From the NCBI GenBank assembly GCA_019316985.1, contig CP079215.1, positions 2,728,001-2,792,000 of the forward strand: a stretch of DNA of 64,000 nucleotides. The letters are read 5' to 3'. The notes beneath the pieces are model-generated. The model searched no databases. It was not told the DNA's origin and saw only the letters and a program-made list of their open reading frames with translations. Shown piece after piece: positions 41,608 to 50,291 of this stretch (position 1 is the stretch's first letter; each line of letters begins with the position of its first letter). The translations under genes and the position numbers were made by a program. The stretch comes from Paraniabella defluvii. Lineage in GTDB: Bacteria > Bacteroidota > Bacteroidia > Chitinophagales > Chitinophagaceae.

Positions 41608-42885
41608 ATGAAAATATTGATATTGGGCGGCGGCGGCAGGGAACATGCGCTGGCGTGGAACATTAAGGAGAGAGGAAATGGCAGGCACGAGTTATTTATT
41701 GCCCCTGGAAATCCGGGCACGGCACAATGCGGCACTAATATTAATATAGCAATTACCGACTTTGAAGCATTGGGGCGGTTTTGCCTTGAAAATGCGGTTG
41801 AAATGGTCATTGCCGGACCGGAAGAGCCCCTGGTTAAAGGTGCGTGGGATTATTTTCAGAAAGATGAACTAAAGCATATCCCTTTTATAGGCCCGTCGCA
41901 GTTTGGCGCACAGCTGGAAGGAAGCAAGGCCTTTGCCAAGGCTTTCATGCAGCGGCATCATATTCCTACCGCTGCGTACCGCGAATTTACCGCAGAACAA
42001 TTTGAAGACGGCGTAAACTACCTGCAGCAGCACTCTTTACCGATTGTGCTAAAAGCCGATGGATTAGCCGCAGGTAAAGGTGTGGTTATTTGCGCCACGC
42101 ACGCGGAAGCGATCATAGAATTCGAAGCTATGCTGGTACAGGCCAAATTTGGAGATGCCAGCAAAACGGTAGTGGTAGAACAGTTCCTGGACGGGATCGA
42201 AATGAGCGTATTTATTTTAACAGATGGTAAAGAATACGTGTTATTGCCTGAAGCCAAAGATTATAAACGCATCGGTGAAAAAGATACCGGCCTGAATACG
42301 GGCGGGATGGGCGCTGTTAGCCCTGTACCATTTGCAACGGATGATTTTATGCAAAAGGTAACCACCCAGATCATTGAGCCCACTGTAAGCGGATTGAATA
42401 AAGAAGGAATTAATTATACGGGTTTTGTCTTTATTGGCCTGATTAAAGTAAACAACGAGCCGTTTGTTATTGAATATAACTGTCGCATGGGCGATCCTGA
42501 AACGGAGGTGGTAATGCCTCGTTTACAGAACGACCTGGCCGAGCTATGTCTTGCAGCGGCGCAAAACAGGTTGGCTGATGTTAAAATTGCAACTGATCCA
42601 CGTACCGCAGTAACCGTGGTAGCAGTAAGCGGTGGCTATCCGGGTAGTTTTGAAAAAGGCTTTAAAATAGAAGGACTTTCGGATGTGCCTGCTGAGACCA
42701 TTATTTTCCAGGCAGGCACTAAAGACAAAGAAGGCCAGATTATTACCAACGGAGGACGCGTACTTTGTGCTACTTCCTTTGGGGCCACAACTTCCGAAGC
42801 CGTAACTCAATCGCGGCAGGCCCTTTCCCGGATTCGATTTGACGGGATGTACTATCGTGGTGATATTGGGTATGAATTTGAATAA
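41608..42885 (+). CDS. purD: Phosphoribosylamine-glycine ligase
   Basis: An intact 425-residue protein starting MKILILGGGGREHALAWNIK, the GARS signature with the dinucleotide-type loop. VIAGPEEPLVKGAWDYF, LKADGLAAGKGVVICATHAE and TGGMGAVSPVPFATDDFMQK follow; INYTGFVFIGLIKVNNEPFV and NCRMGDPETEVVMPRL are the metal and phosphate elements of the ATP-grasp domain. The C-terminal domain ends with MYYRGDIGYEFE. It joins phosphoribosylamine and glycine with ATP in purine synthesis. It is monocistronic in appearance; the divergent POT operon starts 158 bases upstream. Confidence 0.96.
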   Translation: MKILILGGGGREHALAWNIKERGNGRHELFIAPGNPGTAQCGTNINIAITDFEALGRFCLENAVEMVIAGPEEPLVKGAWDYFQKDELKHIPFIGPSQFGAQLEGSKAFAKAFMQRHHIPTAAYREFTAEQFEDGVNYLQQHSLPIVLKADGLAAGKGVVICATHAEAIIEFEAMLVQAKFGDASKTVVVEQFLDGIEMSVFILTDGKEYVLLPEAKDYKRIGEKDTGLNTGGMGAVSPVPFATDDFMQKVTTQIIEPTVSGLNKEGINYTGFVFIGLIKVNNEPFVIEYNCRMGDPETEVVMPRLQNDLAELCLAAAQNRLADVKIATDPRTAVTVVAVSGGYPGSFEKGFKIEGLSDVPAETIIFQAGTKDKEGQIITNGGRVLCATSFGATTSEAVTQSRQALSRIRFDGMYYRGDIGYEFE

Positions 42886-42920
42886 TTGTTTGGGCTCCAT
42901 CAATTGATACATGGCATCAA

Positions 42921-42980
42921 TCTTGCCTGCCCGTAAGGTACAGGCGGGTGTTGCACCCTCCAAAGGAGTCCTTCGGACTT
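42921..42980. repeat. GC-rich hairpin element, REP-like
   Basis: CCTGCCCGTAAGGTACAGGC with GGGTGTTGCAC is followed by a second small hairpin, AGTCCTTCGGACT, in the purD-dehydrogenase gap. It shares CCTGCCCGTA and a trailing TTGCAC with the element at 18381-18432. Confidence 0.42.
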
Positions 42981-43030
42981 GTACTATTGTGCACAGGGCA
43001 TCCTTTAAAACTCTTAAAATAGCAGATTCT

Positions 43031-44308
43031 ATGCAACTTAAAAATGCAGCGCTTATATTGGTATCCGGCACTATTGCCTTCAATGCCCGCTCACAGGGTA
43101 AAATAGATAACGAAGCTAAAAAGCAACTGGCAGCCCAGGCGCCCATAACGGTGAAAACAACTGTAGGGCCGTTGGTTTTACAGCCGCCTTTTAAAACAGA
43201 GTCTGCCAATAAAAACAGTAAAACGATTCCCTGGCCGGAAGGAGCAACCCCTAAAGCCCCGGAAGGATTTACCGTTACCCGGTTTGCCGATAAGCTCGAA
43301 AACCCACGCTGGACCTACGTAGCACCCAACGGAGATTATTTTGTAGCTGAAGCAGGAACCCGGAAGAGCGCCAACCAGATCACCTTATTGAGAGATGCTG
43401 ATAAGGATGGAAAGGTAGATGAGCGACATGTTTTTATCAATAACCTGAACCGTAATTTCGGGATGCTGGTGCTGGGAAACTATTTTTATATAGCCAATAC
43501 CGACGGGGTATATCGTTATCCTTACAAGACCGGTGACACCAAACTGGAAGGTGAAGGCAAAAAAATTGTATCGCTTTATGCCGGCGGATACAATAATCAC
43601 TGGACCAGAAATATCATTTCCAACAAAAAAGGTGATAAAATATATATTACGGTAGGCTCGGCCAGTAATGTAGGTGAGCACGGGATGGACGCTGAAAAAG
43701 GACGTGCACTGGTATATGAAGCCAACCCTGATGGAAGCGATCTGAAAATTTATGCCAGTGGCCTGCGTAACCCTGTGGGATTGGACTGGAACCCGGTTAC
43801 AGGCGAGCTTTGGACCGCTGTGAACGAGCGGGACGGATTGGGCGACGAAATTGTGCCCGATTATGCCACCAGTGTAAAGCGTGGCGGTTGGTATGGCTGG
43901 CCTTTTAGCTATTTTGGAAAGGTAAAAGATCCGCGCTGGGCCGGCGACCCTCACGATGAATGGGTAAATAAATCTATTGTGCCCGATGTTCCTTTAGGCC
44001 CCCACACTGCTTCGTTGGGACTGGTGTTTTATAAATCTGGTAATTTCCCCGCAAAGTATAAGAATGGTGCCTTTGTAGGGCAGCATGGCTCCTGGAACCG
44101 TTCAAAATTGTCGGGGTATAAAGTAGTGTTCATTCCTTTTGAAAAAGGCAAACCTAAACCTGCTGTTGATTTTTTAACCGGCTTTATTGCAAGCGATGAA
44201 AAAAGCGAAGTGTATGGCAGACCGGTTGGTGTGGCTGTAGCTACCGACGGCTCTTTGCTGGTGAATGATGATACAGCGGGTATTATATGGAAAGTAAGCG
44301 CGAAATAA
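43031..44308 (+). CDS. Secreted PQQ-type sugar/sorbosone dehydrogenase-like protein
   Basis: The ATG at 43031 starts a weak signal peptide, MQLKNAALILVSGTIAFNAR. The frame is open upstream to 42911, but that part is the REP-like element and not protein-like. The mature part has RFADKLENPRWTYVAPNGDY and VTNGV-like blades; KIYITVGSASNVGEHGMDAE, YASGLRNPVGLDWNPVTGEL and VNERDGLGDEIVPDYA are typical of soluble glucose/L-sorbosone dehydrogenase (GSDH) six-bladed propellers, with RNP and NERD loops. Later FVGQHGSWNRSKLSGYKVVF is also conserved. About 425 residues, intact. It would oxidise sugars with PQQ in the periplasm; PQQ synthesis genes are not in this window. Confidence 0.85.
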   Translation: MQLKNAALILVSGTIAFNARSQGKIDNEAKKQLAAQAPITVKTTVGPLVLQPPFKTESANKNSKTIPWPEGATPKAPEGFTVTRFADKLENPRWTYVAPNGDYFVAEAGTRKSANQITLLRDADKDGKVDERHVFINNLNRNFGMLVLGNYFYIANTDGVYRYPYKTGDTKLEGEGKKIVSLYAGGYNNHWTRNIISNKKGDKIYITVGSASNVGEHGMDAEKGRALVYEANPDGSDLKIYASGLRNPVGLDWNPVTGELWTAVNERDGLGDEIVPDYATSVKRGGWYGWPFSYFGKVKDPRWAGDPHDEWVNKSIVPDVPLGPHTASLGLVFYKSGNFPAKYKNGAFVGQHGSWNRSKLSGYKVVFIPFEKGKPKPAVDFLTGFIASDEKSEVYGRPVGVAVATDGSLLVNDDTAGIIWKVSAK

Positions 44309-44418
44309 TTGGTAGTTGATAGTTGTCTGTTGACAGAGCTGACAAGGAGGGAGACCAAGATATAACCGAACATTAAACATTGCATATTGATGATTCTTAT
44401 CACTTTCCCGGGCGCTGC

Positions 44419-44435
44419 TATCTGATGATCAGATA
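44419..44435. repeat. Perfect 8-bp inverted repeat
   Basis: TATCTGAT-G-ATCAGATA lies just past the end of the XRE gene (minus) in the gap to the dehydrogenase. It could be an operator or a short hairpin. Confidence 0.5.
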
Positions 44436-44449
44436 CAATTGATTATTCA

Positions 44450-44658
44450 CTACTCACATTCCCTATACTCCAGGATATCTCCCGGCTGACAGTCCAGCGC
44501 TTTGCAAATAGCATTGAGCGTTTCGATACGCACCGCTTTGGCTTTCCGTTTTTTAGAATAGAGAGATTAGATAAAGTAATGCCTACGCGTTCGCTGAGCT
44601 CGTTGAGCGACATCTTCCGCTTTGCCATCATTACATCCAGGTTGATAATAATTGCCAT
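44450..44658 (-). CDS. XRE/Cro-type helix-turn-helix regulator (one frameshift)
   Basis: The start MAIIINLDVMMAKRKMSLNE leads into NELSERVGITLSNLSILKNG, the HTH of the YozG/XRE type. A shift near 44550 restores RIETLNAICKALDCQPGDIL and EYRECE, ending at 44450. About 69 residues, the whole small repressor. This class is nearly always paired with a DUF2975 membrane protein, here the adjacent upstream gene with a one-base gap, so the two are surely one operon. It probably binds the large inverted repeat at 45361 or the one at 44419, but that is inference. Confidence 0.85.
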
Positions 44659-44659
44659 A

Positions 44660-45255
44660 CTATACGGTTAAATCCTGTTCGGTTTGTAGCTCAATACCTT
44701 TCTTGAAAATATAGGCCACAACAAAGAGTGCCATGCTCATAAATATCCATACATCTGCACCGCTTAAATGAAGTGCCTGCAGATCGGGCATCTTTACTCC
44801 TTGCCCGCTTAGCCAGGCAGCACCTTTGACACCCAGGATGGAAAATAAGCCAATCGAAAGTGACAGAGAAGCAATCCGTATAATAAAACGCTGGGCAATA
44901 AAGGTGAACGGTTGTTCTAAGGTGAGTTGTTTGTTATGCAATATACTGATGATCAAATAAAATAAAATTGCTTTGAGTACCGTCACAACGCTGATGATGG
45001 TTACCAGGGTAAAGAAAAACCATGTCCGTATTGTAACAGGTCTCTGAGATCTACTTGTTGCCAAAGATAAGGGACTGCCTGTGGTTGAGCCAGAACGAAT
45101 ACAGCATTGGTAATAAAGCCACCTGCTTCAATACATAGGCCCACAAATATGATCCAGGCAGCAATGTAGAGCAGGATCAGAAAAATCTTTGTTTTGGTGG
45201 AAGGTTTCCAGGAGCCCTGGGATACCTCGTTGGATGCTATATTGACTGATTTCAT
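44660..45255 (-). CDS. DUF2975 membrane protein (one frameshift)
   Basis: The first segment, from 45255, has KIFLILLYIAAWIIFVGLCI, the first membrane helix, and FVLAQPQAVPYLWQQVDLRD. A shift near 45040 joins it to TVLKAILFYLIISILHNKQL, then QPFTFIAQRFIIRIASLSL and DVWIFMSMALFVVAYIFKKG, ending IELQTEQDLTV. Four membrane segments and the F-KKG-EL-EQDLTV tail are the DUF2975 hallmark; the C-terminal tail is the family's most conserved part. About 197 residues. It is paired with the XRE regulator downstream. A second copy of the same tail follows upstream (45268). Confidence 0.87.
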
Positions 45256-45267
45256 TTGTACAACAAT

Positions 45268-45357
45268 TTAAACGGTGAGTTCGCTTTCCTGTTGAAGTTT
45301 GTATCCTTTTTTAAAAGCGAATACTACAGAATATAAAAATAAAATTTCTTTGTCATT
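45268..45357 (-). pseudogene. Truncated second DUF2975 C-terminus (remnant)
   Basis: Read on the minus strand, EILFLYSVVFAFKKGYKLQQ followed by ESELTV and a stop at 45268 is the same C-terminal tail as the neighbouring DUF2975 protein (VVAYIFKKGIELQTEQDLTV), but with different sequence. Nothing upstream in any frame restores the rest; instead an AT-rich inverted repeat begins at 45361. This looks like a tandem duplication of which all but about 30 residues has been lost. Confidence 0.7.
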
Positions 45358-45360
45358 TTT

Positions 45361-45397
45361 CAAAATAAATTTATTGTAAATCGATAAATTTATTTTG
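45361..45397. repeat. Perfect 14-bp inverted repeat, candidate operator
   Basis: CAAAATAAATTTAT, a 9-base spacer, then ATAAATTTATTTTG are exact reverse complements. It lies between the minus-strand DUF2975/XRE operon (start 45255) and the plus-strand propeller gene (start 45542). It may be the XRE operator; it has no T run to suit a terminator. Confidence 0.7.
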
Positions 45398-45541
45398 TTT
45401 TAAGAATTTTTGATTTAAGGATTCAAAATTTCGGAAGGATTAGAGCTGGTGTTAATAACCATAGGTATCGCATTTAACAATTAGCTATCATTTCATCTGC
45501 GCGGCCTCTCTTATATTTGGTGTATTAACTGCTTTTTCTTT

Positions 45542-46825
45542 GTGAGACATTGGATGCTAATCGGCTGGCTGATCGGGATACTGGGTACGGTTCGTGCCCA
45601 ATCAATACCTGTTTTAGATCCGTCCAAATCGGTAGACACGGGCTTTTCCTCCATTTTCGGAGAAATCGAGATAATTCCGTTGGAAACGAACCGTGCGTCC
45701 GTTTTTGGAATAGTAAAACAATTGTTGGTTACAGATAACTGCTTTATTATTCTTGATACGGATACAGATGCTATTCTCTTCTTTGATAAAAAGGCCGGTT
45801 TCTGACAAAGTATAAGAACAGGCAGCAACGTTACCGGATCAATTTTATTCAACTGGACAGGGCGCACGATGCATTGCTTATTTTCAGCCAAAACAAAAAT
45901 TATAATGTTACAGCTGCAAAGCTTCAGGCCTACCTGTCGCAGGGCCTGGATAGAGAGCAACCTGAACTGCCAAAAGCTACCCGGTTATACCTGCAAAACC
46001 TGCCTGGGCTGCGTCGGAAGAGTTAAAATGGCCCGTTAATATTCTCTCCAATCCCGTACTGCTGGGCAACAACCGTTTTGCTTTTAGTTTTATCCGGTCA
46101 GACATAAAGAATGAGGATACAACGGGTTATCAGCTGCAGATTATGGAAGATAACCGGCTGGTTAAAAGTCTTTTTCCGTACAATCAAAAAACCGATCCGG
46201 CTTTCGCGGGCCGTAATGCCTGGCAATGTAAGCTGAGCGCTACATTAAATGATTCCCTATTATTTTTCACGAGGCCATTAGACTCAATTATTTATTTGTT
46301 AACCCCGTCATCCATCTCACAATCCTATAAGGTAGTTACACCTGATGAAAAGAGGAATGAGCTGACTGGCGGAATGGAGTCTGTTTTTTTTTTGAGGGTG
46401 GAGCATTTGTGGTATCGGCACCCGGTTCCGGGCGGGGAAACAATAATACCTCTGTGGTTTTTAACTCCAACACCATTGGCCAGGTATTCAACCTGGGCCG
46501 TTTTTTATTCTTTGGTATAAACAAATCGTTCTCCGACGAGTATTTTATATACGATAAAAATAACGGCAGCATATATAATTACGGAAAATTGGCTCCCGAT
46601 AGCAGTAATTATATGTTTCCTTTAACGGGGGCTATATTGGCTTTTGATGAAAAAAATATTTACCAGAGCTGGACTACCCGAAGCCTTTTTCGAAAAAAAA
46701 AAAATACAGCGAAGCTGAAGGTGCAATACCAGGAAAGCCTGGCCAGGTTTTATAACACAGCAAAAGAAACTGACAACCCGGTACTCATTCGTATACGGCC
46801 CAAAGAAAACCTCCGCAGCCAATGA
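45542..46825 (+). CDS. Secreted 6-bladed-propeller (BF3888-like) protein (frame-broken)
   Basis: The N-terminus MLIGWLIGILGTVRAQS is a signal peptide. GEIEIIPLETNRASVFGIVK and NCFIILDTDTDAILFFDKKA are the beta blades seen at the start of the Bacteroidota 6-bladed propeller family next to outer-membrane proteins. Later segments, in other frames, have DRAHDALLIFSQNKNYNVTA, NILSNPVLLGNNRFAFSFIR, GRNAWQCKLSATLNDSLLFF, PSISQSYKVVTPDEKRNE and FLFFGINKSFSDEYFIYDKN. At least five shifts occur. The stop overlaps the next gene's start by ATGA (46822-46825). About 425 residues. Function is unknown; the family is often encoded beside TonB-dependent barrels. Confidence 0.7.
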
Positions 46826-49760
46826 GAAAAGTACTGGTAATTATACTGCTGTTGCTGGCCGGTGTTTCGTTTGGTCAAACGGGGGAAGCATTAAAGGAGC
46901 TGTTATTAGTTCCGCAGATAGCAATGCACTACGTGCTGCTACTGTAACGGTTTATAAGAGCACCGATTCTGTGGTGGTAAACTACCAGCTGACAAAGGAA
47001 CGCGGCACGTTCGAAATAAAAGACCTGCCGTTAAAAACAAATTTATTTGTTTCTATAACCCATACAGGTTATGCAGGGTTTTCAAAAGCTATTTACCTGG
47101 ATTCTCTTCAGATGTATATAGATCTTAAAGCCATTAGCCTGGTAAAAGACACCGGGCAACTATTGGAGGAGGTTGTAGTGAAATCTGTAGCTCCGGTAAC
47201 GATGAATGGTGACACCTTAGAAATTAACCCGGCAGGTATTAAACTTGATTCTAACGAAGTGGTAGATGAATTATTGTCGAGGGTGCCTGGAATTACCAGG
47301 TGGCAGGACAGTTCGCTCACTGTTAACGGCAGAAAAGTAACGAAGCTATATGTTGACGGGCGACCTTTTTTTTGATGGAAGCTTTAATATGGCCGTGAAA
47401 AATTTACCTAAACACGCAGTTGATAAAATACAGGTGTACCAGGAGAAAGACATTTATAAGCAAACAGCAGCTGAAATAGCCAGGGACTCTACTGTGGTGA
47501 TGAACATCAAGCTAAAACCCGACAAACGAAAGGGATATTTTGGAAATACCACTGCGCAGGTTGGCAGCAACGATAGTTATGGTGGAAATGCGTCGATGCA
47601 GTTATATAACAAGAAAACAAACCTGGGATTTAGCGGAAATGGAAATATTGTAAAAAGAGCTTTAGGCGATATTGAACCGGTGCTTCAAAACAAAGATCTG
47701 AATATCCGCAACAACTGGAGCATAGGCACTACATTGAGACAATATTTTAAAGAAACTCCGGGTTTATATAACGATAAATCTTTGAATGGCGGATATAATA
47801 TATCGGGTAACCGTAGCAGTGCTGTCACTAACCGAACAACAGTAAAAAACCTGGCGGATTCAAAATTAACAGACATTAATGAAGGCTTTAATCTTTCGCG
47901 TTCACTTACACAGTCGGTAAATGCCAATTATGATGCCCGTAAAAAAGAGAATTTTTTTCGGCGTATATGAACTTCAGCAGGTCGCAGGGCAGCACGGCAT
48001 CAGAAGGTAATATGACCACTTACCGTAATGATTCTATATTGGCCAGCCAATCAGCCAATAAATCCGGGGCGAAAATACAAGTAACCAGTTCAGTCTTAAT
48101 GGCGCTTACAATAACAGCTCGGTAAATGAGTATCCGGGAACCGGGAGCCTTTCTATCAATTACTCGCTGAGTTATGGCAGCACTTTAAGTAATAGTACCA
48201 CTTATAGCAGGTTTGAAGCCCTGTCTGACAGTGCTTACATCAATCTTTATGACAGGCGATACATCAATCGTAATTCCAATTTAAATAGCGGTGTTAATAT
48301 AAATTATAACGGGCTCCGGCAACTGATCTTTAAAGATCACAATTTATGGAATATCAATATAGGCGTAAATAACTATACACAGTATGGGCGATCGGATGTT
48401 AATGCGGACGTAAGTGACAGGGATAGTGTGTCCAATTCCTATATAGAGAATAGTAACCTCACCAATCTGAGTGCTGTATCTAATATTGACAGCAGGACGG
48501 GATTACGGTTAGAGAAAACTTTTTTGAAACGTATAACCGACCGTTATCAAAGAAACATACAAATTAGCACCAACCTGCAAAACCAGTTGTTGTATCAAAA
48601 AAACACGTCAACCCTGAGCTATCGGAACCGGACGTTTATTTATAATTTTTTACCCCTGCTACCCATATAAATTATAACTATAATAAAATCGACCAGTATA
48701 ATATAAGCATGGCCTTAAGGCACAGCAGTTCTGCAACAGCTCCCACTATCGATCAGTTGTACCCTATACAGGATAGCGCTACAAACAGGTATAATATGAT
48801 AGTAGGTAATCCGAATCTGAAATCTAGATTCCAGGATGCTTTCAATTTTGATTTTTCTTTCAACGAAAGCAGGGGCTTCGAAGAAAAAGATCGTTTAATG
48901 CCAGCATGAACCTCGGGTATAACATGGAAAAGAACGGGATTATCGATAGTACTATTTATGACAAAGATGGCGGTCGTACCACCTATTTTATCAATACACC
49001 CGGTACAAGATCTTTTAATACAGGGTTAAACATGGGCATGTTTTTTAAGTTTAATAAAACAACCATGCAAATAGGCGCAGGTGGGAGCTGGAATACGGGC
49101 TATACACATTTTGCAACAGGCCGCGGTTATAGTAATTCCGTTTTTGGCAACATAAATGTTAATGTATCACATCCCTTAAAAAAGGGGAACCTGCAGTTCA
49201 GCTATCGCAGTAGCATTAACGGAGCCGAAGGGCCACAATATGTCAATATGGAAAGGCTCACCTACAACAATAAAGGCCAGAACCATTCGGCTTCTCTAAG
49301 CTTCAACGCGCCGGGCATTATTGATGTAAGCCTGGTGCAAACCATATCGGGAACGAGTTCGGAGCAGCAAGGCGGCTCAGGTATTTATCCTGCTGCTAAA
49401 ACCCGGTCTTATAATACTACGGCACGCTTTACGCTTAAAGTGCCTAAAAACTTTACGCTGGGCAGTAACATTCGTTACAGCAACAATATTTCGGTAAACG
49501 CTCAACCTATCAGAAATCTTAACTGGGATGCCAATATGGGATATCTTTTTCCTAAAACAAAGCTGTTTGAGGCACGCGCGTCGGTATTTAATATATTAGG
49601 ACAAAATCAAAACATCAATAACTATTCGTCGGGTAACACTACCACCACTTCGGTTACACAAGGATTGCAACGTTATTTCCAGTTTACTTTTTCCTATTTT
49701 CCCAGGCAATTTGGCGGTCGTTCCAAAAGATCTTCCCGGATTAATAACGACGAATACTAA
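46822..49760 (+). CDS. TonB-dependent-receptor-like outer-membrane barrel (frame-broken)
   Basis: The start MRKVLVIILLLLAGVSFGQT is a signal peptide; a carboxypeptidase-D-like domain follows (ISSADSNALRAATVTVYKST, then RGTFEIKDLPLKTNLFVSIT). NEVVDELLSRVPGITRWQDS and KLYVDGRPFF with HAVDKIQVYQEKDIYKQT is the plug-like part of the 'outer membrane beta-barrel family' rather than classic SusC. The rest is barrel strands, such as MNIKLKPDKRKGYFGNTTAQ, and the end is SSRINNDEY, without the usual terminal Phe. Shifts are near 46880, 47360, 47955, 48065, 48655 and 48890. About 980 residues. It could import a siderophore or glycan with TonB, or serve another barrel role. It starts inside the stop of the propeller gene. 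Confidence 0.82.
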
Positions 49761-50291
49761 GCCTGCTTTTTTCTTTTTATTTTTGAAACCAAGCCCGGAT
49801 ACTCCTGTGTTTGTATTCTGAAATCGTTTGCAGAAAGCCCCGCCCCTATTCAACTATTTTACTAATCATTCCAAAAATAGCCAAATGTGTTTAGTTAATT
49901 AATTGATAATTAAATAGGTAAATATTTGAAATATTTTATTTGCTGTTTTAGTGTGTTTGGCTTCTAACCTGTTTGTTCTAATTTGTCCTCTGAAATCCGG
50001 CAATACGTTTCTATGTTGATCTACCGATTGCAGTTAATAAAGAGCAATAAAAGTACTGTCAGTAATAAAAAAGAGGAATGTGGCAGCGCTGAAAAAGTAA
50101 TAGGTATCCCTGTCCCGATAAGCAACTATGCGCTAAAACTGCAGGGTTATTGTAATGCCGGAAATCAGCAAAATCCTAATTAAACAACAAGTGCTATCAG
50201 AATAGCAGGATCTGTTAACCAGGTGCTTTAATGGTTGCAGTGGCCTGGCCTGTTCAGACCAACAACATTGTAATAAACCCCAGGTAAGTTT
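49761..50291. other. Intergenic region, no gene seen
   Basis: The gap between the outer-membrane barrel and SusC holds AT-rich DNA and a few short open stretches without recognisable protein features (for example 49983-50183). No clear terminator was found. It probably carries the SusC promoter. Confidence 0.45.

Noticed and set aside
42544..43209. A 221-residue open frame on the minus strand across the end of purD
   Set aside because: It runs antisense through intact purD and the REP-like gap, with no protein family features and a Cys/Leu composition typical of shadow frames.
43385..43954. A 189-residue minus-strand open frame inside the PQQ-type dehydrogenase gene
   Set aside because: The dehydrogenase on the plus strand is complete and conserved; the antisense frame has no motif or plausible start.
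49983..50183. A 66-residue frame in the gap ahead of SusC
   Set aside because: No signal, motif or coding bias; left as intergenic.
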